Positions 25,086-36,799 of a stretch of 64,000 bases of DNA are shown piece by piece; within the stretch, counting starts at the first letter, position 1, and each line of letters begins with the position of its first letter. Source of the stretch: Climacium dendroides (lineage: Eukaryota > Streptophyta > Bryopsida > Hypnales > Climaciaceae); contig OX467083.1 of the NCBI GenBank assembly GCA_950106755.1, positions 16,425,029-16,489,028 on the forward strand, written 5' to 3'. The notes beneath the pieces are model-generated. The model was not told where the DNA came from. It saw nothing but the letters and a program-made list of their open reading frames with translations, and searched no databases. A program made the translations under genes and the position numbers.

Positions 25086-26170
25086 TCCCCAACTATTGGA
25101 GAGAAATTTGGATCTTCAAATGCCCAACTTGCTTCCTATAATTTCAGTCCACAAAATCTCTGAAAATGCTACCTTGCATGTTGCCACCGTGGAGTCTAAG
25201 GTGATGACATCGGATTTTGGGTGCCGTTGCCACCAATCAGAGCAAGATGTTGAATATGATATATTAAAGGTGTACCATTGTACCATATTCTCAAGTGAGA
25301 ATAAAAAATGAATTTGAAAAATGGCATTTGGACCATTGCATTTGGACCAATAGTGGAGCCGCCAGGGTTTTGGTCATAAATGTGATGTCTTGCCAAATTT
25401 GGGGGGAATTTCAAACTTGCTATGAATCTAGACTCCTACTGCAAAATTGGCCCAAATACCACAAGCTAGTACAATCCCATTGGTAATTATTCTTGTTGAT
25501 CACCGTAAACCATCATGTGGAAACTATTAGTGTGATCAATGGCAACTGTTGGTAATTGGTAGATGTCTTTGCTTGCTAGATTGTGAGTTTGCACAAAGTG
25601 TGAGGAATGGAAAATCATTGACCTCGTTTGGAGGTTGTAGTAGTGACGCTCTACAATATGTACAATGACTAGGGAGTGTGGATTCTCACCAAATATGAGA
25701 GATTGTCATGGGTGAGGTTAAATCCCGGTAGATGTGGAACTTAGACTAGAGAGGCTCACTAGCATGGAGGTGACAACATGAAAGGATCTTACAAAGCTCA
25801 AATAGTGGATTTCATATTCAAGTTTAATGGCCATAAGCTTGTTTCTAAGAAACCCGAACTAGAGTCTATGTTGGTAAGGCATGCATTTTAGTATGCTAGT
25901 GTCCAAAGCATGATTCATAAGCGTAAAACTAACCCTTTCAAACTTCCTCCCATGCACATTTTTGGCCTCGTCCATCTTCAACACAAAAACCAATGGCTTG
26001 TTTCCAACTTCTATGCATCCCAACACCACACAACATTTCAATATAATGCATGACGTCTACCAGTCAATAAGAGTGTATAAAATAGAAGTACCTTTTCATA
26101 GAACATTTCTCTAGGATGAAGTAGTCACCTTTAGTGGTGAAACCATATAACTTCACCATAGTCCTCTCAC
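25086..26170. other. No gene recognised
   Basis: A mixed-composition spacer with scattered short frames on both strands, none with a recognisable domain. Confidence 0.3.
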
Positions 26171-26235
26171 TATACCAAAAAGTGATAAAAAAAAATCACA
26201 GTTGACTGCGGTTCTTTTTTACCACTTTTTAGTAC
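26168..26235. repeat. Short imperfect hairpin with a CACTA-like edge
   Basis: CACTATACCAAAAAGTG at the left is answered by CACTTTTTAGTA at the right, around long A and T runs. The arms are about 24 bp. It may be a tiny MITE or the end of a CACTA-like element, but no partner terminus was found. Confidence 0.45.
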
Positions 26236-27610
26236 AATGTTTGTACAACTTCAATGTCAATAAACAAAGAGTTCTTTGATGTCAAGACAACTCTTATTAT
26301 CCCTGATTTTTTCTTCCTCCCTTTGGCATTGGTCACTGGAACTTGCGCCACAATCTCCAATGTACTATCAATGTAGTAATAATCACCAACAAGATCTTTC
26401 AACTTCAACTTTAGTTCTGTTTGCAACAACCTGACTTGATAAGCAAATTGCATGTTGTAAAGATATAATATCTTTACCCATTCTTGTTCAACTCTTCAGC
26501 ATTGTATACAAACTGAACTCATACAACTTGTTTCCAAGATGGTGTAGATTGAACTTGTGAAAAGAAGTAAGCATGTACCTTGTGCAGATTTGGTAGGAAA
26601 GTTGGCTTCAAGCGCTTATTAACAAGTTGCACCCACCCTTTGATTGTCTTGTAAATCTCACTATATCCTTTTGTGGCACTCTAATTATATCAAAAGTTTC
26701 TAGTATTGCTTCTGTTCCCAACTCCATTCCAATTTTGTTGAAATAGTGGTTGGTAATTCTAGTTGTAGCAAAACTATTTTGTGGATTTGATACAAAGGCC
26801 AACGTCTCTCCCTATGACATTAGTTGGCGAATCGCCTGCCCTATCTCATCTTGTGTATCCTTGTCGCCACATACTTTTTGATGTCTTGTTTCCAACGTGT
26901 ATAGATTGAACTACAAGCAATTGTAACAAGCTCTAGATTTTGGCAATACAAGCTCTTGTAGTGCCACTAGTCTTAGCTAATTCAAACAAACCCTTGGATG
27001 CTCTTAACTATACATCTAGTGGAGTATTCACCATTCTCTCCATTTTCCTCTTAAACTTCAACACTGCCTTTCTTGCTTCCGTGAGTTCATGTTGCACTTG
27101 CATCAACTCTTGATCCGCAATTTCTTGTCCTTGTTGTTGGGCCATTAGCAGGTTGTTGTAATTTGCCTCATTCCTCTCCAAGTCTTATCCAAAAGCTACA
27201 CATTGAGACCTCAATGAGTTAGATTTTCTCTTCAATAGCATGATCTTTTCTCTGCTACCCGCAAGAAGTTCTTTTGACCATTGAGCCCACTTGCTGCTAG
27301 TGACATCAGGTTTGTGCTTATGCATTGTAACAAAATTCTACAAGCCAATTGTTTCCCAAAGACAATCAATTCGTGTCTTTCATAATTCTTGTTCTAAGCC
27401 CTGCACTACATTGTTGGTGCTAACAAGGTGTTTAGTATAACCTAACAGGCCAGAATCACCATGACAAAGAAATTCTAAATAACCCTTCAATGTTTGAAAT
27501 TGTGGTGGCTTCTTGGTTATTAGATTTGTTGGGTATAGATTCCCATCCAACTACAAATCCAAATTTGTGGCTTGAAAATCTTTCAAGGCCAAAAACTCTA
27601 ATTTAGAAAG
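26229..27610 (-). pseudogene. Decayed coding region with coiled-coil-like segment, unknown family
   Basis: One minus-strand frame from about 27600 to 26940 reads as protein but is broken by several stop codons. It includes HKHKPDVTSSKWAQWSKELL, then a charged heptad-like run (KIMLLKRKSNSLRSQ, LMQVQHELTEARKAVL, FKRKMERMVNTPLDV) predicted by eye to be coiled coil. Further down, in shifted frames, are SFATTRITNHYFNKIGMELG near 26770 and LKLKDLVGDYYYIDSTLEIV near 26400. At least four stops and two frame changes show that it is dead. I do not recognise the family. It is most likely a transposon or retrogene protein, judging by its surroundings. Confidence 0.5.
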
Positions 27611-28070
27611 TTGTTGATGAATTCAAACACCTTTCTTCACAATATGTGCAAATTTAATGTCAAGAGTTACAACTGTTGTATAGGAACTATTCCTACCCGT
27701 GTTAGTAATATTTTGCAGTGCCATGTCTCCTGACTAGATCTAAATTCCGGTGTAGTATGCACAACAAAATAGAACTAAATTGTTGCAAGGTTAGTAAACC
27801 TAGTGATTGTAGCAACATGACTAAGCCACCTCATTTGGCGGGAGATTATTCAAATGGCTTCTGCAATGCTCTAATGGCGAGCATCTCCACATTGACATTG
27901 CCACATTCCCTCCACATTCCCTCCACATTCCCTCCACATTTCTACACTTGTCAACTAGATTGTACATAGCGAGTACAATAATTAAAGAGACTGGATTCAA
28001 AATCAAAACCCCGAAACCCTGTCTATATGAGAACCTGAAGCCAGTTGGTACTAGCACACCCTCGGGGGGT
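27611..28070. other. Spacer with 11-bp minisatellite
   Basis: CCACATTCCCT is repeated about four times at 27899-27942. No gene is recognised in the rest. Confidence 0.6.
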
Positions 28071-28616
28071 GCACTTACTTCTACTACAACAAACTACATG
28101 CGAACAAGTGGTTTCTAATAAACTATAATTTTAACTTTAAATTTTGAGTATTGTTTATTAATGACTATAGGAATCTACTTCCAAAATTTCAAACTCAAAT
28201 AAAATATGGAATGATTTCTAAAAGAGGTTAAAAATGCACTAAAATGACATATATTTTAACTCAAATATTTTTAGAAAACACATTTAGATGACCATTGCAT
28301 CAAAATTCAACTCAAAATGAGCTTTCAATGGAGAGTTATTTTTAGGAATTTTTTGTTCATTTTTTAAACAATTTTTTTAATATAATATAGGGGTGTGAAA
28401 ATTATTTTTCAATTCTACAGTGTATCTTTTTACTTCAAAAATTTGTAACTAATTATTAATAAATAAAAATATCAATAATTCAAAATATAAACTTTCAAAG
28501 TAGAAAAATCTATTCATGTTTTTTTCATTTAATTTCATTTCATTTTCAAAAAGTATATAGGGGTCCAAAGTTTTATTTGCACACTAACATCAAAAAACGG
28601 GGAATGCACCCCCCCA
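28071..28616. mobile_element. Mutator-like MITE, copy 1
   Basis: The ends are CTCGGGGGGTGCACTTAC and, read inwards from the right, CCTGGGGGGGTGCATTCC. The body is clearly homologous to 34106-34748 over its whole length (shared blocks CAACAAACTA, GCGAACAAGTGGTTTCTAA, CATTTAGATGACCATTGC, TTTTAGGAATTTTTTGTTC). The flanking 9 bp are TAGCACACC and GAGCGGATC, a poor match, so the target duplication has decayed or the boundaries are off by a few bases. No coding capacity. Confidence 0.7.
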
Positions 28617-29029
28617 GGAGCGGATCCTAATTAAATAATGCACGAGATATAATATTAAATTGAAGGTCTTCAATGCCTGAAGTGGTCCAATGGCAACGGA
28701 GACCTTGTTTGTACATGAAAATGAGACACGGTTGTTGCCATCTAGGCTTTGCATGTGTGCTCCGATGTTAACTTAGGCTATACAGTCCTAAATCCATTAG
28801 ACAAGAGTTTTGATGGAAACAAGCAAAAACAATCATATAAATGGAATAATGTATTTTCCAAATACCAAACAATTCATTTTCATGGCAAAAGTACTAGGCA
28901 TCCAGAGACCCCAAATTTGCTCTAATGCCAACCCCAACCCAACCCCAAACTCTATCCTCCTCCAATTTGTAATTTCAATTTGAAATGGGATTTTGCAATT
29001 GATATAGAATTTTGTATCCTTTGTCCATT
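28617..29029. other. Spacer, nothing recognised
   Basis: Mixed composition. No frame or repeat was identified. Confidence 0.3.
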
Positions 29030-29180
29030 TTCATAGAATATATATATGTCTTTTATATCCATACTCGTATCTATATCTATCTTCTATACACATATCCATA
29101 TCCCATCTTCTATACATGTATTGTATCTATCTTTTGTATTCGTATCCATACTTATATTTGTAGTTGTATTTGTATCCCAA
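29030..29180. repeat. Degenerate TATCCATA-type simple repeat
   Basis: A run of TATCCATA, TATCTATC and TTCTATAC variants ending in GTATCCCAAA. A similar run ending in the same GTATCCCAAA word lies at 35826-35957, so the two may be copies of one AT-rich repeat. Confidence 0.65.
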
Positions 29181-29949
29181 ATCGACAGCTTGGAGATTGG
29201 TTTTAGTTTTTTTTCTATGAGAAAATCTATGGTCTAGGATTTTTTGAAAATCCAAAATGAAAGGGGGAGGCAAAGGCGGGGCATTTGCATCTTTTCACTA
29301 GATAGTTGAAGATGATTTTTTGAACCCTAAAATTTTGTAATTGTTGCAAATTTTTCCTAGGCACAATAAATGTCAAATGACAAGTTATTTCACATTGAAT
29401 TACTTTTTTTATTTGTATGGCCTTATTGTACTAGAATCTTCAACTAAATGAAGTTCATTACTTTGTATTTGAATATTCAATTGTTTTTCTTAAAAGGTTG
29501 TATGCATGTAATTTGTTTTCTTTTTGTATGTAAGGTAAAACAGCCCATTGCGGTCGCCTAGGAAATGATCCATTGTGGGTTTTTTTCAATATGTGAGATG
29601 TGGGCCACAATGCATGTCTTACATGACAATAATGGAGTGAAAAGTAGCCTCATTAGGAGCTTCTGACTTTTCAGTGTGAAATTCATTGTAAAAATTGACG
29701 TTTTAGGCCTTCCATGATAGAAAATATTTTGATTGCATTAGGTGGTAAGATGAGCATTATGCATTTAGATTTTGTTGGTTTTAAGGTAGTCTACAAACTC
29801 TTTTGGGCTGAACACTTTAGAAATTCCTAGAAAATTCATACTTTGTCAAAAAAATATATATAATTTCAATTGCACTTGCTATTTCTCACACTTGTACTAA
29901 TGTGGGAAAAAAATTGAAAAATTTCAGCAACAAGATGATGTCAAACTCT
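29181..29949. other. AT-rich spacer
   Basis: No gene. An AAATGACAAGTTATTT word at 29375 resembles the landmark of the following 175-bp array and may be an outlying unit. Confidence 0.35.
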
Positions 29950-30690
29950 TCATTCTGACCACAATCATGTTGTTTTACCTTAGTGGCACATTTGTCTTGA
30001 ATTGGAAGGAATTTGTTTCAATTTACAGAATCTCAATTTTAATTAATTTAAATATGTAATGAAAAGTTCTTCCACCTGTTTAAATTATTCTTGTTGGTAT
30101 AAATGACAAGTTTTTTCCCACTCATTATTTATTTTGGTACCAGTGGTACTTTTTTCTTCCATTAGGAGTTTTCCTTTTCAATTTATGAAATCTCAATTCA
30201 ACTTATTATAATGTGTAGGGAGAATTTTTTTCCCTATTTTATTTTCCCTATTTTCTTTCTATTGGTAACTTGCTCCAATGACAAGTTTTTTTCCAATTAT
30301 TTTTAAATTTTTTTCCTAAGGCTACATTTTTCTTCTTTAAGATGGTGTTTGCTCTTTTTAATTAATAGAATTGATATCCAAATACTTGAAATGTGTAAAG
30401 AGAAGTTCTTTCCCATTTCTCTCTCTATTTTTTCTATTGGTACCTTCCTTTGATGACAAGTTCATTCTCACTTCATTTTTAATCTTTGTACTAACAATAC
30501 TTTTATTTGCCATAGATATGAGTTTCTAATTTATAAGTTACTTCATTTCATTTGATTGAATTTATAGGTGTATGGATAAGTTCTTCTCTACTATTTTAAA
30601 GTTTAGTTCTATTGATATATTGATCTAATGACAAGTGCTCAATTTTTTTTCTAAAGCTATTTTTTTCTTACATAGTCCTAATCTCTAAAC
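29950..30690. repeat. Tandem array with exact 175-bp period, about four copies
   Basis: ATGACAAG starts at 30103, 30278, 30453 and 30628, exactly 175 bp apart each time. Each is preceded by TATTGGTA-like sequence and followed by a T-rich block, a CTTCTT-type block, TTTATRAAAT-type sequence and AARTTCTTYCC. The units differ at many positions, yet the spacing is unchanged. No coding frame. The length is near a nucleosome repeat, as in many plant satellites. Confidence 0.85.
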
Positions 30691-30698
30691 CCTAAACC
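30682..30698. repeat. Two telomere-type CCCTAAA units (telo-box)
   Basis: CTAAACCCTAAACCCT, two plant telomere-type repeats at the edge of the 175-bp array. Too short to be an interstitial telomere tract. AAACCCTAA also occurs as a plant promoter element. Confidence 0.6.
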
Positions 30699-31068
30699 CT
30701 GAGAAGCTAAATGCTTGAAAGCTTCCTTTTGGGTTACATATGGATTGTGTTCTTTACACAATTACGAGTAAAGTATTTTGACTTCTTGACTTTTTGGATT
30801 TTTTCATATTGGATTCTTGCATTTAAATGTTGCATTAGAGTCACTTGCACTTGCTTTGACTTTTGTCATGCTATTTCTTACTCTTAGCTTGCAAATTTAA
30901 AATTTGATTGGAAAATGTATGGATTTGGTGAGAAATAGACTTTTGTCTATATTTAGATGGAGGCTACCATCGCTTGGTAGAAGCCACCGTCCATCGAGTA
31001 GATGTCTTGATTAGCGGGTGGATATGCAGGTTTGATGGAAATATGCCCAATTTGGATATGAATTCATA
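30699..31068. other. Spacer
   Basis: No gene or repeat recognised. Confidence 0.3.
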
Positions 31069-31310
31069 TACACCATAAAGTTTAGACCCTACGGTTTGTC
31101 AGTAGTTATCATGTGGTTATCATTGTTTCATGGATTTGCACGTTAAGTACAATTTGTTGCATCATTACAATACATTGCTTTGCACTGTTATCGCATGCGA
31201 AGTAATGCATTGTAATGATGTGATAAATTATAATTAACATGTGAACCCATGAAACAACGATAACCACATGATAATTGCCGACAAACCGTAAGGTCTAAAC
31301 TTTGTGATGT
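31069..31310. mobile_element. Foldback MITE, about 240 bp, nearly full-length palindrome
   Basis: The left arm starts TACACCATAAAGTTTAGACC and the right arm, read inwards, TACATCACAAAGTTTAGACC. Pairing continues through ACGGTTTGTC, TTATCATGTGGTTATC, TTGTTTCATGG and CATCATTACAAT to a centre near 31190. Arms are about 115 bp. The outermost TA on each side may be the target duplication. No coding capacity; it could form a long hairpin RNA if transcribed. Confidence 0.8.
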
Positions 31311-32559
31311 AGGTTTGGCATTTTCCACACTAGAAGGTGGATATCTTGGTCATTACCTTCACTTCCTTTCTTTTGTACTAATTTAGATGTGTAGTAGTTG
31401 CTTTTTTCACCTATTGTTTTTATTAGGTGAAAAACATGGTCTTTCTTCTTTAATAAAAAATAATACTACACATTTTTCAGTCAGTAGTTTCTACAAAATC
31501 ATGGTGAACAAAGAAGGAATGTCCAAAGGAGTTAAAGTGATGATAAGAAGAAGAGCAAGGTCAAGGACAAAAACCACAGGGTTGGATGATTGCAAGAAAG
31601 TCCAATCCTATTTTGTATCACATTCAGAGTGACAAAGTTGATTTCTGTTAGAACTTTTGACGGTAGAAATTTTTATTGGAGATGTTTAACTTGATTGTAA
31701 CCATATTCCTTATTTTTAAAATTTTATTTATTTTTTTAATATTTAAAAATCAATTCTGAGGTTTAGAGGTTCTTATTACTGGGGAATACCCAAAATTAAT
31801 GATCTTGAGTTAAAATTTTTGTGGTCTATTTCCATAGTAGGATGACATGTGTCTACCAAAGAAAATCTATAAATACATTATTTTATGGCTTCCATATTCA
31901 TGCAAATAGGGTTCCCTTTCATGCGCACTTCTAAACATTGAAGATGGTTTTGACTTCCATTTTTTGGTGAAATGTGATCACTATCAAGTCTTTACAAATG
32001 ACCAATTTTTAGGGGGGTTTTGTTCATGATTTACTAATTATTATTAATTTATACCTAGTTGTATCTATTTTCTATAACACATTGTCTTTTTTTTCAAGTA
32101 GTACTTTTTCAATACTTGCAAGTAGTCAACGGTACTAGTAGCCATCAATTTTTTAGATCAATTGCTAAGATTGTTCTGTTTCATAATACTTGTAGTGCTC
32201 ATAGTACTAAGCACAGAAATTATAATTTTGGTAAAATGCTACCAAAAACATTCAGTCTTTCTTGCAACCACCCATTGTCGCATTGCAAATGCATACATTA
32301 TGTAAAAATTTATATTATATATTATTTCATTGGATTTGGTTATAAAAATATGGAGAGAAAAAAGACAACACTTTAAGTAACTTCAAGGTGACGCCTTCTT
32401 GTGAACACACATATGTCATCTATTAAGAAAAGATATTCATCTAAGAGAATCATTAATTTGATATAATCTTTCTAAATTATAGGGTTTCATTGCTATTGAA
32501 TTTAGTTTTCATTTTTCACTTTCTTAAGTTTTAGTAAATTTAATTGAAGGATTTTTTGG
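31311..32559. other. AT-rich DNA, no gene recognised
   Basis: The largest frames are about 80-100 codons (31387-31632, 32059-32376) and have no family motif; the first ends in a basic run (KVMIRRRARSRTKTTG). Compositionally they resemble intergenic noise. Confidence 0.35.
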
Positions 32560-34105
32560 AGTCTAAAGATGATGAACCTCAACTAGAGTTGAAACTTGAG
32601 TTTTCTTTGTCACAACTGTTGAATCAACCTCTTCTATAGCTAAATCTTGCACGACCATAAGAAGAAGCTAGGCCTTTTCAATTGCCAAAACAACCTCACA
32701 TGGACAAATGATGGCATGAGAATCTTAAACATGACACTTGAGCTTTGATGATCTTATTGCAAATTGGGTGTACTGAGCTTGGCAACCAAAAAGTGATATT
32801 TAAAGGATGTTTTGAGGGTCTCAATGATGAGCAATATTATTGTATAGTAAGATCTATTGAAAAAAGTTGTAGTTTATACATATTATATACAAAGTCTTTT
32901 ATATATACATGGATTTGTATGTACTTTACATTATATGACTTTTTATACAACAAATGATGCATTTATTTTATTTTGAAGTGATGCATCTTACCCCTTATAA
33001 TTATTATTGTACCTCTTCATATCATGAGCTAGATCTAGTTGCAGCTAGAATTCCAATGTTTTTTCAAAGCAAATCCTCACCATTCAACAACGCTTACTTT
33101 GGAATTTCAAATCAACTAAAAATAAAGGCCAATGACAACTACAAGTTTGCATTGAATGACATAAATGATTATTGGACTTCAAAAATTTGCAAGATGAACA
33201 TTAAGATTATCACATTGACAAGTTGTGGCTTTGAAAATTTCACAAATCTCACACCAAGGATTTTTTATACAAACTATAGACTTGCAACAACCTATACTTC
33301 ATTGATCAAGAAATTCTTGAAGTTGAAGCACCTCCAATCATATGGAATGAACATGTGCCAGGTGAATATCACATAGAGTATGTTGTGGTTTATTACAAAA
33401 AAACCCACTATAAATAATTTGTCCACAATGACTTTAGTAGTCAATTGTTTGCCCACAATGATTGCAAAACAGTCATTTTGTAGTCATTGTTGTGCTTGTA
33501 GTCATTGTGGACAAGTCATTTATGCCGTTATTTTTTGTAGTGCTCTTGCAGTCAAATTCTTTAGGAGACTTCAGTGGAGGCTCCTACACCACCATTGCAT
33601 AAGTATTATAGTCTATCATGTAGAAATGCAATACCTTGTACTAATAAGCCCTCAAAAGTTGGAGAAGGAAAAATCCTCAATTTTGATCATGACATGCAAC
33701 TATGCTACTTTCATCAAATGGTAGAGAGGACTCCTCACAACAAGGGTATAATAATTCTGATACATTACAATATGAAGTGGTTGAAGACCAAAAACTTGAA
33801 TGTGGAAGATGCCGCTTTGATCGTAGTGGTACAATACAAAAAGTGTCCCTAAGTGTTACAAAAATACGTGTTTGTTTTGAAGTGCATATCAAGGACATTT
33901 GCTACCATGACTCCCAAGATTATGGAAATGGCTAAAGGAATTGGTATAATAGTATAATACCTTGAATCCTAAGCTTTAATGGGATTTGAGAAATTTGTTG
34001 CATTGTTGTTAAAGAAAGGGTTCAAGTAGAAGAAAGAGACAAAGGCCATGCAAAGCAAAAAAGAACTAGATGACACTTTTGTACAAGTTTAGGAGTTAAA
34101 GAAGC
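32560..34105 (+). pseudogene. Decayed coding region, unknown family, interrupted by two MITEs
   Basis: Protein-like stretches appear in shifting plus-strand frames: a 140-codon frame at 32954-33376 (PFNNAYFGISNQLKIKAND, FALNDINDYWTSKIC), an acidic stretch in another frame just before 33400 (FIDQEILEVEAPPIIWNEHV), and after 33560 the frames carrying EGKILNFDHDMQLCYFHQ and LECGRCRFDRSGTIQ. The CACTA-like MITE at 33406-33542 and the Mutator-like MITE at 34106-34748 both fall within this tract. The sequence past the second MITE rejoins in frame as ELKKLLAIY. I do not recognise the family. Frameshifts and stops mean it is not functional. Confidence 0.4.
33406..33542. mobile_element. CACTA-like MITE, 137 bp
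   Basis: The left end is CACTATAAATAATTTGTCCA and the right end, read inwards, is CACTACAAAAAATAACGGC. Inside, TTTGTCCACAATGACT faces AGTCATTGTGGACAAG, so the whole piece is close to a palindrome. Flanks show no clear 3-bp duplication (ACC versus CTC). Confidence 0.65.
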
Positions 34106-34748
34106 CCGGGGGTGCACTTAGTTCTATTACAACAAACTATGTGCGAACAAGTGGTTTCTAACAAACTATAATTTTAACTTCAAATTTTGAACATTGTTTA
34201 CTAATGACTATAGGATTCTACTCCCAAAATTTCAAAATTAAATAAAATATGGAATGATTTCTCAAAGAGGTTAAAAATGCACTAAAATGGCATGTTTTTT
34301 TAACTCAATATTTTTAGAGAACACATTTAGATGACCATTGCATCAAAATTCAACTCAAAATGAGCTTTCATTAGAAAGTTATTTTTAGGAATTTTTTGTT
34401 CATTTTTTAAACAATTTTTTCTTATATAATATAGGGATGTGAAAGTTATTTTTCAGTTCTACAGTGTATCTTTCTACTTCAAAATTTTGTAACTAATTAT
34501 TATTAACAAATAAAAATATCAATAATTCAAAACATAAACTTTCAAAGTAAAAAACCTATTCATGATTTTAACTTTTTTCAAAAAATATTGAAAAATGAAT
34601 TAAATAAAAGACTTGATTACTTGAAAGTTTGTTTTAAAGTAGAAATTTATTTTTTTCATTTCATTTTATTTAAAATTCAAAAAATATATAGGAGGTCCAA
34701 AGTTTTGTTTGCACGCTAACATCAAAAAAGGGGGAGTGCACCCCTGAG
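34106..34748. mobile_element. Mutator-like MITE, copy 2, with perfect 9-bp target duplication
   Basis: The 9-bp sequence TAAAGAAGC lies directly on both sides (34097-34105 and 34749-34757), the length typical of Mutator-like elements. Termini are CCGGGGGTGCACTTAG and, read inwards, CTCAGGGGTGCACTCC. The 643-bp body aligns with 28071-28616 throughout, with an extra block near 34570-34660. No open frame, so it needs transposase from elsewhere. It inserted into already coding-like sequence, giving a relative age. Confidence 0.85.
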
Positions 34749-34757
34749 TAAAGAAGC

Positions 34758-36799
34758 TGTTGGCCATTTATCATAGTGATTAATGGACTTTCTATGAAGA
34801 GCAAACAATGAGACACAATCAATAGACAAAAAATAATATGTCAACATTTATTCTTGAATCATCATAGGAGATAAAAATACTTTACAAAGAACAAACCAAA
34901 CAAACCCAATTTAGACATGTTGTCTCTCGGAAAAAAGATAGACAAAAGGAAGTAAAAAGTGATGGACATTGTCAAGTAGCAAAAATTGCCTTAGGAAAAA
35001 GTTGGACTGCAACTAGATTAGGTCGAGAACATAAAAAAACTCCAAGAAGCTACAAATCACCTTTGAAGTATGTATTTCAATTCTATATCCATTTGACCTT
35101 TTGAAGGATCTTTGATTTATATAAAAGGATGAAAAATATCTTTGATTTATATTCAATTCAAATACCATATACAAAAATCATATACACCACATCTAAATTA
35201 TATTGCTTCCATCTTGAAATGATTGTCTACAATTTTGTTGATATTTTTTTGAGCCAATTTCATTGACCACATTGTGAAAAATATAATTAAGAAAGGTTCC
35301 AAGTTTTATATCACCATAATCAATGCATATCATTGCATGTGTTCATTTCAACATAAATAGAATTATCCAAATAATAATTAAAAAACAATATCAATATAAG
35401 ATACCAAATCCTTCAGATAGTAAATACCTATGTCAAAAAATTCAAAAAATATCTCATTTGTTATCAAAGTTTAGTGTTCATGATCATGCTGAATGACAAA
35501 GTGTAAAGTTTCTCTTTTAAACCATGTAGAGTGATTTTTTCATAGATTTAGTCAATGTAATTCTATATTTTGGATAAATTTGAATTGCAAAATCTTTATT
35601 ACAACTTATATTCAATTTGCATTTTGTGATTGCATTGTAACAAAACAATGTTATTTTTTAGCACATCGTGAGAAATTGTGGCTTTTTAATGAAACCATAT
35701 ATGAAGAATTGATGAAGTATACACGTCATTTTTCTATTCGTAGTTAAACTTTTTAATTTTTTTAAGAAGGGGTACACATGTTACTTATCTACTGGTTGAG
35801 AAAACAATATGGGATATCTAAAATGTATGTTGTATGATAGTATGTATATCTATATAATTTGTATGGATTCATATATATGTCGTACATTTTTGTTTGTATT
35901 TTGTATGTATTTTGTATATAGTATCATATCTATATTCAATATCGTATTATGTATCCCAAAGCATCAATGATCACAATAATTCCCTAATCAGTTAGATTGA
36001 CAGTACTTGATTTTTTAAACATTTTTTAACATGTGTGGGTGTGGGTGCTAATGGCAATGGGTGGAGGTGTTTGCCTCTTTTTCCCTCATTGCTCATTGTA
36101 ACAAAACAATTAATGGTGTACCTCAATGTGCATAATTATGCCCTAATGAATAATGATTGAATCTTCATAAAACCAACCTTTTCAAACCAATATAATGAAA
36201 ATGGGGGTATTAATGTAATATATTTGTACAAATATATAAGCAAAAAAATTTAAAAACTCAAAATTCGCATGTTGTTGGTGAATGTTTTCAAGAGTATATT
36301 GTGGGAGCTATACAAAGTACATGAAGTACATACATATGTTGAAAAAGAGAATCAATTATTTCTTTTTAGCAATATAATTAGTTTAGTAACTGCATGCTTC
36401 ATGGTTTTGTTCAAAGTTTTGAATCAATTCATGTTTAAACAAGAAGGCATAAAAAAATACTTGCAAAAACAAATATTTTATATCTGGATTCTTTTTCAAG
36501 CCCTAAATTATTTTGTCTTAGAAACTCCAAAATTAATAGAGTTAATTGTAAACTAAGTGAAATGAGAAACCAAGAGTAGGAGTTTGAGAATAACACAGGA
36601 CAAAACTCCTTGAAGTACCAAAATAGGAATCTGATGAAGTTTGGTGTTGTGTTTCTTTTATACTATTTTGAGTTAATCTTCTCTTGATGACACCCTATTA
36701 CAAACTAGGGAGACCTTTTTGAAGGACAAATTCTAATGAGCTTTGACAAAGCAGTCAAAAGTTGAGTAAACAATGATAAACAAGGCAAGGAGTGTACGA
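34758..36799. other. AT-rich DNA with a degenerate TAT repeat
   Basis: Contains the GTATG/TATAT-rich run at about 35826-35957 related to 29030-29180. A 95-codon frame at 36269-36556 has no recognised domain. No gene was identified. Confidence 0.4.

Noticed and set aside
27899..27942. CRISPR-like array
   Set aside because: Direct 11-bp repeats without unique spacers. It is a simple minisatellite in eukaryotic DNA.
29012..29237. Overlapping 63-64 codon frames rich in I, Y and H
   Set aside because: Produced by the TATCCATA simple repeat, which reads open in more than one frame.
31387..31632. Small basic protein frame
   Set aside because: No upstream or downstream gene structure, no homologue recalled, and AT-rich context; probably chance.
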